From: G963663615 sp963663615
GTDB lineage: Bacteria; Bacteroidota; Ignavibacteria; Ignavibacteriales; Melioribacteraceae
NCBI GenBank assembly: GCA_963663615.1
Contig: OY760517.1
Span: 372,001-436,000, forward strand
Length of the DNA stretch: 64,000 bases
Direction of reading: 5' to 3'
The position numbers and the translations under genes are program-made. This document shows, piece after piece, positions 1 through 9,268 of the stretch. Under the pieces are notes generated by a model, which ran no database searches, was not told the origin of the DNA, and saw only the letters and a program-made list of their open reading frames with translations. The number at the start of each line of letters is the position of its first letter. Within the stretch, counting starts at the first letter, position 1.

Positions 1-106
1 CTATCAACAAGATAAAACTTGAGATTTTAATGAATTTATTCTGCACAATTATTCCATAATTATTTCAGGAATAGTAACGCACCCACATTTTATTCAGTTC
101 AATAGG

Positions 107-1540
107 TTAGTCCCTCACCAACTCAAAAATTACCAGCTTGCCATCTTCACCAATTTTGGTGTAGTTTGCTGCAATTGTGCTATCGGGTTTTGAACGGGTA
201 TATACGGCGTAACTGGCACCGGCTTTTGCCTGCTGTTCAATTACATTTGGTTTTGCACCTGGTCTGAAAGTCCAGCCGAATCTGCCAGCACGGTAAAGCT
301 CAATAGCTGGAGATGAATCCTCAATAGTAATTCTGCTATCGGCGGGTATATATTTGTTAATAACTTTTCGATTCTGCTCAAAATTGGCATTTTTATAGTT
401 ACCATATCTGTGCTGTACACGCGGGTATACTAATCCGGCTGAGGCAACCATTAACACACTAAAAAAGTATTTCATGAACTTGTTGCCGGAGTAAATAACC
501 TTTTCAAATGTATAGGCAGCAAGTAATACAAGTCCCGGTACGGCAACAAAACCATAATAATCATGAAAGGCACTCATGTGTTCCGAAACGAAAAAGAAGA
601 TTATATAAGCACCCAGAATCCATGAAAGCACAACGCCGGTGTTTTTCTCGAATTTGCGGAGGTAAATTAAGCCGATAACAGTACCAACCATTGCACCAAG
701 TCCAAGGAAAAGTTCACTAAGCCAACCAACAAAAATGTTATGGAAAAACTCACACCAGTTTGTTTTAGCCCAATAAGCCATCATATCGCCACCAAGGTAA
801 AAGGAGAATAGTCCGTACTCGTTTTGCAGATTTTTAGCATGCGAGTTCCAAATAAAGGTAAGAGCCAGAATTACAAAACCGGAGGCGATATATTTGATTT
901 TGAACAAATCCCCAACCGATCTATTTTTTCTGTAAATTATATATACAAACGGCACACCAATAAAAAGTGCGGTAGGCTTAATTAACGAAGCAAGTGAAGC
1001 GAGCAATACCGAATAAATAAGATTCGGCTTGTTATCATCCTCAACAGCTTTCAGGAAATAATATACTGCCCAAATTGAGGCAGCTACAAGAATAATATCA
1101 GGTTGAATTTTTCGCGAGTAAAAGAAAAACAAGGGACTGCATAGCAGGAAAAAAGCAGCGAAAAGTCCGGTACGTTCCGAGAAAAGTTTTGAGCCGAGTT
1201 TGAAAATTCCCAGTAATGCCAGTAAACCAATTAAAGTTGAAAGCATTCTGGCGGATGCGTGTGCTGCTAATGCAGATTTGGGTAATACTCGTTGAATCAT
1301 TCCGGCAGTAAAATTGTAGATGGGGAACTCCATGCCCGTAATTCCTGATTTATCCTCTCGCTGATGAATACGCGGAAGAAAAATATTGGTGGTTTCCTTA
1401 GCAAATGATTCGTTAACAGCAGCCGTATCCGATTCTCGCCACGCATGGTACCCGTTTGCGGGATCAGTTATTCCAATAAGGTGAGATAAAAAATAGACTG
1501 AAATTATTAGCAGAAGGATTTTTTGGTTTGAGAAGGACAT
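107..1540 (-). CDS. GT39/ArnT-like membrane glycosyltransferase
   Basis: A 477-residue integral membrane protein with about ten or more hydrophobic segments. The short N-terminal stretch and first membrane segment are followed by a polar loop with an acidic WRESD motif, as in the GT39/PMT/ArnT families of lipid-linked sugar transferases, where an acidic residue in the first extracytoplasmic loop is catalytic. Expected role (inference): transfer of a sugar from a polyprenyl-phosphate donor to lipid or protein on the periplasmic face. The ATG at 1540 is preferred over an in-frame TTG nine bases upstream because GGGGA precedes it at a normal distance. It is transcribed away from dapF. The acceptor cannot be told from sequence. 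Confidence 0.75.
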   Translation of the reverse strand: MSFSNQKILLLIISVYFLSHLIGITDPANGYHAWRESDTAAVNESFAKETTNIFLPRIHQREDKSGITGMEFPIYNFTAGMIQRVLPKSALAAHASARMLSTLIGLLALLGIFKLGSKLFSERTGLFAAFFLLCSPLFFFYSRKIQPDIILVAASIWAVYYFLKAVEDDNKPNLIYSVLLASLASLIKPTALFIGVPFVYIIYRKNRSVGDLFKIKYIASGFVILALTFIWNSHAKNLQNEYGLFSFYLGGDMMAYWAKTNWCEFFHNIFVGWLSELFLGLGAMVGTVIGLIYLRKFEKNTGVVLSWILGAYIIFFFVSEHMSAFHDYYGFVAVPGLVLLAAYTFEKVIYSGNKFMKYFFSVLMVASAGLVYPRVQHRYGNYKNANFEQNRKVINKYIPADSRITIEDSSPAIELYRAGRFGWTFRPGAKPNVIEQQAKAGASYAVYTRSKPDSTIAANYTKIGEDGKLVIFELVRD

Positions 1541-1644
1541 AAGAAACAATTCCCCGGTTTTAAATACAAGGTTGGAATTTAGCCATTTACAATCTTTATT
1601 TAAAATAATTAATTTGTAAACCAGTAAAATTTATCCATATTTGT

Positions 1645-1676
1645 TTTGGAATTAACAAAAACTACAAATATATTTT
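1645..1676 (+). promoter_or_regulatory. Candidate Bacteroidota-type promoter for dapF
   Basis: TTTG at 1645-1648 is followed after 20 nt by TATATTTT at 1669-1676, close to the Bacteroidota consensus TTTG-N19/20-TAnnTTTG. It lies about 50 nt upstream of the dapF start. The seventh and eighth positions are not perfect, so this is a moderate call. Confidence 0.4.
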
Positions 1677-1727
1677 CACTTTTAGATTAAGAGTTTAATT
1701 ACTGAATCTTCGAAGGAATTGATTAAG

Positions 1728-2564
1728 ATGCCCAGGTTACAGTTTTCGAAAATGACAGGTGCCGGAAATGATTTTGTTTTATTGGATAAAAAATTAAATT
1801 CGGATGTGGAAGTTACTTCCGAACTGGTAAGGATGTTGTGCGATAGAAGATTTGGTGTAGGAGCCGATGGTGTTCTGGTAATTTTTGATACGGGAGTTTA
1901 CTCATTCGGAATGGAATATTATAATTCCGATGGCTCAAGAGGAACACTTTGCGGAAATGGCTCGAGGTGTGCTATAAGGTATGCCGGTTTAAGCGGAAGA
2001 ATGCCAGCCGAAACAGAGAGCAGATTTGTTTGCGAAGGGGTTGAGTATTCGGGTATTATTGGTAGTGATGAAGTTACGTTTTTCCTTAATGAACCAACCG
2101 GATTTATTGAGGAGGAAATGGTGAAAATTGATGACCTTGAATTTAATACCGGATTTATTGATACTGGTTCGGCTCATGCTATTATTGATATGAAAGATAA
2201 TGCCGAATTTGCAGATATGTACGCTCTTGAAAGTGTTCCGGTATTTAACCTGGGTGGTAAAATAAGGCATTGTAATAACTTTGGTGATAGAGGTACTAAC
2301 GTTAACTTTGTAACAATAAAAAACAATGTTATAAATATTAGAACTTTTGAACGCGGAGTTGAGGACGAAACACTTGCATGCGGAACAGGTGCAACAGCCG
2401 CAGCAGTTGTATCGGCACTAAAAAAACGCGTTGAACCCCCTGTGGAAGTTATAACCCGTGGTGGTAAACTAAAAATAAATTTTGAACTAAATGATGGTAA
2501 AGTTAAAAATCTATCACTAACCGGTCCTGCGGTTAGGGTTTTTAACGGAGAACTGGAACTTTAA
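1728..2564 (+). CDS. dapF: Diaminopimelate epimerase
   Basis: Interconverts LL- and meso-diaminopimelate for lysine and peptidoglycan synthesis in the cytoplasm. The two catalytic cysteines are visible: Cys75 in a CGNGSRC motif and Cys218 in an ACGTGA motif, with the family-typical N-terminus (FSKMTGAGNDF). Length of 278 residues matches the family. The start is taken at the ATG at 1728: AAGGA at 1713-1717 is 10 nt upstream, whereas the earlier TTG at 1719 directly abuts that ribosome site. First gene of a plus-strand string that continues with short gaps to gcvH. Confidence 0.95.
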   Translation: MPRLQFSKMTGAGNDFVLLDKKLNSDVEVTSELVRMLCDRRFGVGADGVLVIFDTGVYSFGMEYYNSDGSRGTLCGNGSRCAIRYAGLSGRMPAETESRFVCEGVEYSGIIGSDEVTFFLNEPTGFIEEEMVKIDDLEFNTGFIDTGSAHAIIDMKDNAEFADMYALESVPVFNLGGKIRHCNNFGDRGTNVNFVTIKNNVINIRTFERGVEDETLACGTGATAAAVVSALKKRVEPPVEVITRGGKLKINFELNDGKVKNLSLTGPAVRVFNGELEL

Positions 2565-2579
2565 TTAACGAGGATATAA

Positions 2580-2885
2580 ATGAGTAGAGTACTTTTTTCT
2601 ATTAGATACGAAATTGTAGCTGAGCAGAGAGATGAATTTTTAAGGATAATTCGTGAACTTAAAAATCTTGTGAAGGCAGAAGGATTAGAACAATATTCTG
2701 TTTTCGAACACAAGAAAAAACCAAATCATTTCGAGGAATTGTTTTTATTCGAAAGTAAGGAAGCTTACGAAGAATATGATGACTTTTCTGATGAAAGAGT
2801 TGAAATTCTTATGAATCAGCTTTCAGGAATGATAAAACAACAATCTACAAATTACAGTACACTATATGAAGTTGAAAATAACTAA
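2580..2885 (+). CDS. ABM-like dimeric alpha/beta-barrel protein
   Basis: A 101-residue soluble protein. The pattern of an N-terminal beta strand, helix (RDEFLRIIRELKNLVKAEG), strands and the FESKEAYEEY segment resembles antibiotic-biosynthesis-monooxygenase/YgiN-type domains, which form small dimeric barrels. Function is not predictable: members range from monooxygenases to structural or signalling proteins. It starts 15 nt after dapF and ends 17 nt before the PHP gene, so it is probably co-transcribed. No signal peptide is seen. Confidence 0.6.
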   Translation: MSRVLFSIRYEIVAEQRDEFLRIIRELKNLVKAEGLEQYSVFEHKKKPNHFEELFLFESKEAYEEYDDFSDERVEILMNQLSGMIKQQSTNYSTLYEVENN

Positions 2886-2902
2886 TAAAACTGTGCAGTG
2901 CC

Positions 2903-3961
2903 ATGTTTGAATATTCAGGTGCAGTACACATACATTCCGTCTTTTCCGATGGCTCCGGTAATCCGGGTGAGATTGCCGGTTTTGCAAATGAAACAGGTCT
3001 TGATTTTATTCTGCTTTCCGACCACAATACCTTGCGGGCACTTCACGAAGGTTTTGAGGGGTGGTATGATAATACCCTTATGCTGGTAGGTTGCGAAATT
3101 AACGATAAGAATAACAAAAATCATTACCTGGCATTTGGGATTGACGAAACCATTTCAACGCGCATTCCGGCAAAGGAATATGTGCGTATTGTTAAGGAGA
3201 AGGGTGGCATTGGTTTTACAGCACATCCGCACGAAAAACGTACCTCAATGAAGGAGCATCCGCCATACCCCTGGGAGGAATGGGATACTGATGACTTTAC
3301 CGGCATTGAGATATGGAACCACATGAGCGAGTGGATGGAAGGACTTACCGAACAAAATAAGGTTCAGTCGTTTTTGCATCCGCTAAAATCAATTGAATTA
3401 CCACCTGCCGAAACACTTGCCAAATGGGACGAGATAGCCCAGCGAAGAAAGGTAGTGGGTATTGGTGGAATTGATGCACATGCACATAAGGTTAATTTAA
3501 TGGGCTTTTTTGAGGTTGAGGTATTCCCATATAAGGTGCTATTTAAGTCGATAAGAACTCATATACTTACCGATACCAAACTGGTTAGGGGAGATGGCAG
3601 CGAGGAACTTAAACTTGCAAAAGAAAATATTTACGGTTCACTTCGCAAAGGAATGTGTTTTGTTTCCAACTACAGTCAGGGTGATGCACGGGGATTTCGT
3701 TTTTATGCCGAAAATGGCGAGGCTATTTATCAGATGGGGCAGGATATGGAGCTAACTGATAATGTTAAGCTTAGGGTGGATTTACCAAATGTTGCAGGTG
3801 AAATAAAACTTATCCGTAATGGTGAACTATATAATAAAATTGAAGATGTTGAAGCAGTATTTGATGTAAACGAACCAGGTACTTATCGTGTAGAAGTGTT
3901 TTACGAGGGTAAGGCTTGGATTTACTCAAACCATATTGGGGTTGGTTTAAAGAGGAAATAG
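2903..3961 (+). CDS. PHP-domain metal-dependent phosphoesterase
   Basis: A 352-residue protein with the PHP metal-binding signature: His9-x-His11 near the N-terminus, Asp16, Asp40-His41 and a C-terminal Asp191-x-His193-x-His195 set. PHP enzymes hydrolyse phosphoesters with a trinuclear metal centre; relatives act on histidinol phosphate, nucleoside 3',5'-bisphosphates or oligonucleotides. After about residue 230 comes a beta-rich C-terminal extension not needed for catalysis. The substrate is unknown. The start ATG follows the previous gene by 17 nt. Confidence 0.8.
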   Translation: MFEYSGAVHIHSVFSDGSGNPGEIAGFANETGLDFILLSDHNTLRALHEGFEGWYDNTLMLVGCEINDKNNKNHYLAFGIDETISTRIPAKEYVRIVKEKGGIGFTAHPHEKRTSMKEHPPYPWEEWDTDDFTGIEIWNHMSEWMEGLTEQNKVQSFLHPLKSIELPPAETLAKWDEIAQRRKVVGIGGIDAHAHKVNLMGFFEVEVFPYKVLFKSIRTHILTDTKLVRGDGSEELKLAKENIYGSLRKGMCFVSNYSQGDARGFRFYAENGEAIYQMGQDMELTDNVKLRVDLPNVAGEIKLIRNGELYNKIEDVEAVFDVNEPGTYRVEVFYEGKAWIYSNHIGVGLKRK

Positions 3962-4016
3962 TTTTATATTAGAAATTTGTATTCAGGTTTTTTTAGACTA
4001 AATATTCGAGGAAGTT

Positions 4017-4703
4017 GTGACGGCAAAATTAAAGAAAACAAGTAAGAAGGAACTGAAAGAAGACCAGTTTGTAAGCACGGTTGTAACCGCAGAAGAATGG
4101 GTTGAATTATACTGGAAACAGATCCTTATGGTAATTGGGGGTATTGCTGTTGTTATAGTTATTGTACTTTTTTACCAGCAGAAAATTGAACAGGAAAACG
4201 TTGAGGCAGCAGGTAAAATTGCCAAGGTAATGCCTTTGTACGATCAGGGTTCGTATGTTGAAGCTGCAAATGGTAGAGAAGGTACTGATATTGAAGGTTT
4301 CAAGAAAATTGCTGATGAGTTTGGCGGTGTTGAACAGGGCGAAATTGCAAAAATTTATGCTGCTAATTCACTTTATTTTAATGGACAATATAAAGAAGCT
4401 CTGGATTACTATTCAGATTACAGCAGCTCAGATTTTCTTTTTAAGGCTACTGCACTTGCAGGTGAAGCTGCTTGTTACAATGCATTGAAAGATTATTCGC
4501 TAGCAGCAGATAAATATTTTGAAGCTGCTACAATTAGCAAGGCAAATGTTTCTAATCCTGTTTATTTGCTTAATGCCGGTATTAACTATATTAAAGCCGG
4601 TAAAAATGAAAGTGCCCGTAATGCTTTTGAAAAAATATCTACCGATTACGCGGGAACTACTGAAACAAGGGAAGCTAAAAACTATTTGGCTACTTTGGAC
4701 TAA
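4017..4703 (+). CDS. Membrane-anchored TPR protein (YfgM/TolA-like layout)
   Basis: A 228-residue protein with a short cytoplasmic N-terminus, one membrane segment at about residues 35-53, then an extracytoplasmic helical domain with tetratricopeptide-like repeats (for example residues around AANSLYFNGQYKEALDYY and LLNAGINYIKAGKNESARNAF). Proteins of this layout work as scaffolds or chaperone partners at the membrane; no specific partner is evident. Translation starts at GTG 4017, preceded closely by GAGGAAG at 4008-4014. It sits between the PHP gene and efp. Confidence 0.7.
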   Translation: MTAKLKKTSKKELKEDQFVSTVVTAEEWVELYWKQILMVIGGIAVVIVIVLFYQQKIEQENVEAAGKIAKVMPLYDQGSYVEAANGREGTDIEGFKKIADEFGGVEQGEIAKIYAANSLYFNGQYKEALDYYSDYSSSDFLFKATALAGEAACYNALKDYSLAADKYFEAATISKANVSNPVYLLNAGINYIKAGKNESARNAFEKISTDYAGTTETREAKNYLATLD

Positions 4704-4706
4704 CAA

Positions 4707-4738
4707 GTTGCCGTGCTTTTGTGCGGTTGCTTTTGTTT
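4707..4738 (+). terminator. Weak hairpin after the TPR gene
   Basis: GCCGTGC (4710-4716) and GTGCGGT (4721-4727) can pair with G-T wobbles around a TTTT loop, followed by a T-rich tract. It may attenuate read-through into efp. The call is weak because three pairs are wobbles. Confidence 0.3.
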
Positions 4739-4782
4739 ATTTGACTGAGTATATTTTTATAAAATAATTTTAAAAGGAAGTT

Positions 4783-5349
4783 ATGGCAGATACTTCAGAT
4801 TTTAGAAACGGACTGATCATTAAGTTTAAAAATGATTTATATACAATTACTGCATTTCAGCATGTAAAACCGGGTAAAGGTGGTGCATTTGTTAGGTCAA
4901 CTCTTAAAAACATGAGAACCGGTAAAGTATTGGATAATACTTTTAGAAGTGGTGAATCTGTTGAAATAGTTAGAGTTGAAAGAAGAAAATACCAGTACCT
5001 ATATAAAGAATCTGCAGGGTTGGTTATCATGGATAACGAAACTTTTGAGCAGATGACTATCCAGCCAGACCTATTTGGTAAAGCAGAACAGTTCCTTAAG
5101 GAAAATGATGAAATTGAACTGCTTTTGGATGATGAAGATAATATTATTTCTGCTGAACCTCCTATGTTTGTTGAACTAGAAGTAGTTGAAACTGAACCTG
5201 GTTTTAAAGGTGATACTGCTACAAATACTCTTAAACCGGCTACTATGGAAACAGGAGCTATTGTACAGGTACCTCTGTTTATTAATCAGGGTGAAAAAAT
5301 TAAAGTTGATACACGTACAGGAACTTATTCCGAACGAGTGAAAGGTTAA
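4783..5349 (+). CDS. efp: Translation elongation factor P
   Basis: EF-P binds between the ribosomal P and E sites and relieves stalling at polyproline stretches. The 188-residue length, N-terminal KOW-like domain and two OB-type domains match the family. The loop that carries the modified residue in many species reads KPGKGGAF, with Lys32 at the position of E. coli Lys34; no modification enzyme (epmA/epmB) is in the window. It heads a close group with accB (9-nt gap) and accC. Confidence 0.95.
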   Translation: MADTSDFRNGLIIKFKNDLYTITAFQHVKPGKGGAFVRSTLKNMRTGKVLDNTFRSGESVEIVRVERRKYQYLYKESAGLVIMDNETFEQMTIQPDLFGKAEQFLKENDEIELLLDDEDNIISAEPPMFVELEVVETEPGFKGDTATNTLKPATMETGAIVQVPLFINQGEKIKVDTRTGTYSERVKG

Positions 5350-5358
5350 AATATCCCT

Positions 5359-5838
5359 ATGGATTTAGAGCTAATAAAAAATCTTGTAAAGGTTGTTGAA
5401 GAAAGTAAAATTACTGAGTTTTCCGTACAGGAAGGTGATCTTAAAATAAGAATCAGCAAACAGGAAAAAATTCAGCATGTTACTCTTCCTCAACCTGTTG
5501 CAGAAATTTCAGCTCCGGTAAATGCAACTGCACCAGCACAATTTAACCAGCCAGTTCCAGCTCAAACAGCTGAAGAAAAAACACCGGCTGCGGCTAATCT
5601 GCATGAAGTTAAATCGCCAATTGTTGGTACGTTTTATCGTGCCCCTTCTCCTGATGCCGATCCTTTTGTTCAGGTGGGCGATAAAATTACCAATGGAAAG
5701 GTTCTTTGTATTGTTGAAGCGATGAAACTGATGAACGAAATTGAATCAGATGTTTCTGGTAAAGTTGTTAAAATTCTTGTTGATAATGCTTCGCCTGTTG
5801 AGTACAATCAACCATTGTTTCTGGTTGAAAAAGATTAG
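5359..5838 (+). CDS. accB: Acetyl-CoA carboxylase biotin carboxyl carrier protein
   Basis: A 159-residue carrier. An N-terminal helical region (1-40) is followed by an alanine/proline-rich linker (about 45-75) and a C-terminal biotinyl domain with the EAMKLMNE motif, Lys123 being the biotinylated residue. It carries CO2 from biotin carboxylase to the carboxyltransferase in the first step of fatty acid synthesis. Adjacent accC confirms the assignment. The carboxyltransferase genes accA/accD are not in the window. Confidence 0.95.
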   Translation: MDLELIKNLVKVVEESKITEFSVQEGDLKIRISKQEKIQHVTLPQPVAEISAPVNATAPAQFNQPVPAQTAEEKTPAAANLHEVKSPIVGTFYRAPSPDADPFVQVGDKITNGKVLCIVEAMKLMNEIESDVSGKVVKILVDNASPVEYNQPLFLVEKD

Positions 5839-5860
5839 TAAATAATAAGGTGAGGTTAAT

Positions 5861-7195
5861 TTGTTTAATAAAATCCTGATTGCAAACCGAGGTGAAATTG
5901 CTTTAAGGATTATCAGAACCTGCAAGGAGCTTGGAATCAAAACTGTTGCCGTATATTCCGAGGCAGACAAGGAAGCTCTCCATACAGTATTTGCTGATGA
6001 GGCTGTCTGTATTGGTCCCCCGCAAAGCTCCGAAAGCTATCTGAAAATTCCCAATATTCTTTCCGCAGCCCAAATAACCGGTGCCCAGGCTATACATCCC
6101 GGTTATGGTTTCCTGGCTGAAAATGCAAAGTTTTCTGATTATTGTGCCGATACCGGACTAAAGTTTATTGGTCCTGATGCGGAGATGATAAATAACATGG
6201 GTGACAAGGCTTATGCCAAAAAGACCATGAAAAAAGTTGGTGTACCGGTTGTACCTGGTAGCGATGGTGCCGTTTCTTCTCTTGATGAAATGAAAAAAAT
6301 TGCTGCTGAAATTGGGTATCCGGTTATGCTTAAGGCATCGGCTGGTGGTGGTGGTAAGGGTATGCGCATTGTGCATCATGAAAATGAAATACAAAATGCC
6401 TACAATACCGCAAGTACGGAAGCTGGTGCTGCCTTTGGCAACGCTGAAATTTACCTCGAAAAATTTATCGAAAATCCTCGCCATGTTGAAATTCAGGTTA
6501 TGGGGGATTCTTTTGGAAATGTTTATTCATACGGCGAACGTGACTGTACTATTCAAAGACGCCATCAAAAACTTATTGAGGAAGCCCCTTCACCATTTAT
6601 TGATGATGAAACCAGAAGGCAGATGAGTGAAGCCGCTGTTAAGGCTGCACAGTCAGTAAACTATGAAGGTGCAGGAACGGTTGAGTTTTTGGTTGATAAA
6701 GATAAAAATTTCTATTTTATTGAAATGAATACCCGTATCCAGGTTGAACACCCTGTTACCGAGATGGTACAGGATTTAGACTTGATTAAGCAGCAAATAC
6801 TTGTTTCGGCTGGCGAAAAAATTGAAAATAAACCAAAACAGCCTAGAGGTCATAGTTTTGAGTTTAGAATAAATGCCGAGGACCCTGATAAGGATTTTCG
6901 CCCTTCACCAGGTAAAATAAATTACCTGCATTTTCCAGGTGGTTTTGGTATCAGAATTGACTCGCATATTTATAATGAGTATATAATTCCTCCTTACTAT
7001 GATTCGCTTATTGCCAAGATGATAGTTTGGGGTAACGACAGATCACATGCTATTGCCCGTGCTAAACGAGCTTTTGAGGAGTTCCTTGTTGAGGGCATTA
7101 AAACTACTATTCCTTTCCATAAAAAAGTATTGGAAAACGAACAGTTTATAAACGGTAATTACGACACATCATTTATTGATAAATATTTTAAATAA
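5861..7195 (+). CDS. accC: Biotin carboxylase
   Basis: ATP-dependent carboxylation of the biotin on AccB. The 444-residue protein has the family N-terminus (KILIANRGEIALRI), the glycine-rich ATP-grasp loop (GGGGKGMR) and the C-terminal biotin-carboxylase domain. The start is TTG at 5861, because the conserved N-terminus begins immediately there and an AAGGTGAGG ribosome site ends at 5856. It follows accB by 22 nt and precedes gcvH by 16 nt. Confidence 0.95.
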   Translation: MFNKILIANRGEIALRIIRTCKELGIKTVAVYSEADKEALHTVFADEAVCIGPPQSSESYLKIPNILSAAQITGAQAIHPGYGFLAENAKFSDYCADTGLKFIGPDAEMINNMGDKAYAKKTMKKVGVPVVPGSDGAVSSLDEMKKIAAEIGYPVMLKASAGGGGKGMRIVHHENEIQNAYNTASTEAGAAFGNAEIYLEKFIENPRHVEIQVMGDSFGNVYSYGERDCTIQRRHQKLIEEAPSPFIDDETRRQMSEAAVKAAQSVNYEGAGTVEFLVDKDKNFYFIEMNTRIQVEHPVTEMVQDLDLIKQQILVSAGEKIENKPKQPRGHSFEFRINAEDPDKDFRPSPGKINYLHFPGGFGIRIDSHIYNEYIIPPYYDSLIAKMIVWGNDRSHAIARAKRAFEEFLVEGIKTTIPFHKKVLENEQFINGNYDTSFIDKYFK

Positions 7196-7211
7196 ACTTT
7201 AAGAGGTGGTT

Positions 7212-7592
7212 ATGAACTTCCCTGAAGAACTAAAATACACAAAAGACCACGAGTGGATTAAATTGGAAGGCAATACCGGTTATATTGGTATTACTGATTA
7301 CGCTCAGAGTGAATTAGGCGATATAGTATTTGTTGACATTGAAGAAGATCTTGAACAGATAGTTAATGAAGAAGCTTTTGGTACAATTGAAGCTGTTAAA
7401 ACTGTAAGTGATCTTTATGCTCCTTGTGATGCAAAAGTTCTTGAAATTAACGAAAAACTTGCTGATGACTCTCAACTTGTTAATACAGATCCTTATGGTG
7501 ATGGCTGGTTAGTTAAAGTTGAAGTTGCTGATCTTTCACAGCTTGATGGTCTTCTAACTGTTGAACAGTACAAGGAACACGTAGGTCAGTAG
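7212..7592 (+). CDS. gcvH: Glycine cleavage system H protein
   Basis: Lipoyl carrier of the glycine cleavage system. The 126-residue length matches; the lipoylated residue is Lys63 in the EAVKTVSD motif. ATG at 7212 is chosen over an in-frame GTG at 7206 because the latter lies inside the AAGAGGTGG ribosome site. The P, T and L partners are not here. H protein can also serve as the lipoyl-relay substrate, which may explain its place after accBC (inference). Confidence 0.95.
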   Translation: MNFPEELKYTKDHEWIKLEGNTGYIGITDYAQSELGDIVFVDIEEDLEQIVNEEAFGTIEAVKTVSDLYAPCDAKVLEINEKLADDSQLVNTDPYGDGWLVKVEVADLSQLDGLLTVEQYKEHVGQ

Positions 7593-7620
7593 AAACTTGC
7601 GTATTAAATTTAATTTTTGG

Positions 7621-7662
7621 GTATCAGTTGGCAAATTTGCCAGCTGATACCTTTAGTTTTTT
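7621..7662 (+). terminator. Rho-independent terminator after gcvH
   Basis: Two 15-nt arms (7621-7635 and 7636-7650) are complementary apart from one T-G wobble. They form a long stem with a tetraloop at AATT, followed by CTTTAGTTTTTT. It closes the dapF-gcvH string. Confidence 0.85.
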
Positions 7663-7722
7663 AAAGTTATTACTAATAATTTAGATAATATGGTATATTT
7701 ACTGATAGTAGGTGATTAGTTA

Positions 7723-9264
7723 ATGGAACATATAGAAACAATTTTAATTCTGGATTTCGGTTCACAATATACACAGCTTATTGCAAGAAGAATTAGAGAG
7801 GCATCTGTTTATTCTGAAATTCATCCTCACGATTTTTCGGTTGATGAAATTAAAAAAATTAAGCCTGCCGGTATTATACTTTCCGGTGGACCAATGAGTG
7901 TGTATGAAGAAGACTCTCCACAAATTTCAAAAGAAGTATTTGAACTCGGTATTCCTGTACTTGGCATATGCTATGGTATGCAGATTATAGCTTTAAATTT
8001 TGGCGGTACTGTTAAACCTGCCGAAAACAGGGAGTATGGCAAGGCGATGTTGCAGATTGAATCATCCTGCAAGCTTTTTGAAGGCGTGCCGGAAGAATCT
8101 GTAGTTTGGATGAGTCATGGTGATTACATTACCGATATTCCGGAATCATTTAATGTTGTTGCAAAAACAAGCAATTCACCTGTTTGTGCTGTTGCCGATG
8201 AGGATAAGGGACTCTATGGTGTGCAGTTCCATCCGGAAGTAATTCATACTATTGAAGGCGAAAAAATTCTTCGTAACTATCTTTTTAATGTTTGCCAATG
8301 TAGTGGTATTTGGAATTCAGAGAACTTTATTGAAGCGAGCAAGGCAGATATAAAAAAGAAAGTTGGAAGCAACAAGGTTATTTGTGCACTTAGTGGTGGT
8401 GTTGATTCCTCGGTTGCAGCTATACTTATGCACGAAGCTATTGGCGATAACCTTGTTTGCATACATGTTGATAACGGTTTGATGCGCAAAAACGAGTCAG
8501 CCAACATTGTTAAGATGTTCGAGGATAATTACAATATCAATATTGTTCATGTAGATGCTACCAATCTGTTTCTTGGCAGACTGGAAGGTGTTTCTGATCC
8601 TGAAAAGAAAAGAAAGATTATTGGTAATACATTTATTGATGTTTTTGAGGAAGAAGCCAAAAAATATGATGATGCGGAATACCTCGTTCAGGGTACATTA
8701 TATCCGGATGTTATTGAATCGGTACCTGTAAAAGGAGCTTCGGTTACAATTAAAACGCATCATAATGTTGGCGGGTTACCGGAAAAAATGAACCTTAAGC
8801 TTATTGAGCCTTTCAGAGAACTGTTTAAGGATGAAGTAAGAAATATTGGTAGAAAACTTGGTTTGCCCGAAAGCTTTATAGCACGTCACCCATTCCCGGG
8901 TCCCGGGCTGGCTGTAAGGGTACCGGGTGATATTACCCGTGATAAACTTGAGATTTTGCGTGAAGTAGATGATATTTACATTCGTGGCATTCAGGAAATG
9001 GGTGTTTACGATGAAATATGGCAGGCTTTTGCTGTTATACTACCTGTTCAGTCGGTTGGTGTAATGGGCGATTTTCGTACCTATGAAAACGTTGTAGCCT
9101 TGCGTGCAGTTGTTTCTACCGATGGTATGACTGCGGACTGGTACCGGTTCGATTATGACATTCTTGAAAAAATATCGAATGATATAATCAGAAATGTAAA
9201 AGGTGTTAACCGGGTTGTTTACGATATAAGTTCCAAACCTCCTTCAACAATTGAATGGGAATAG
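7723..9264 (+). CDS. guaA: GMP synthase (glutamine-hydrolysing)
   Basis: Converts XMP to GMP using ATP and glutamine. Residues 1-190 form the class I amidotransferase domain with nucleophile Cys83 (GICYGM) and the FHPEV His/Glu pair. Next come the ATP-pyrophosphatase domain with the SGGVDSS P-loop near residue 226 and the C-terminal dimerisation domain ending in KPPSTIEWE. The 513-residue length is usual. The following TPR gene starts four bases after the stop. Confidence 0.97.
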   Translation: MEHIETILILDFGSQYTQLIARRIREASVYSEIHPHDFSVDEIKKIKPAGIILSGGPMSVYEEDSPQISKEVFELGIPVLGICYGMQIIALNFGGTVKPAENREYGKAMLQIESSCKLFEGVPEESVVWMSHGDYITDIPESFNVVAKTSNSPVCAVADEDKGLYGVQFHPEVIHTIEGEKILRNYLFNVCQCSGIWNSENFIEASKADIKKKVGSNKVICALSGGVDSSVAAILMHEAIGDNLVCIHVDNGLMRKNESANIVKMFEDNYNINIVHVDATNLFLGRLEGVSDPEKKRKIIGNTFIDVFEEEAKKYDDAEYLVQGTLYPDVIESVPVKGASVTIKTHHNVGGLPEKMNLKLIEPFRELFKDEVRNIGRKLGLPESFIARHPFPGPGLAVRVPGDITRDKLEILREVDDIYIRGIQEMGVYDEIWQAFAVILPVQSVGVMGDFRTYENVVALRAVVSTDGMTADWYRFDYDILEKISNDIIRNVKGVNRVVYDISSKPPSTIEWE

Positions 9265-9268
9265 TTTT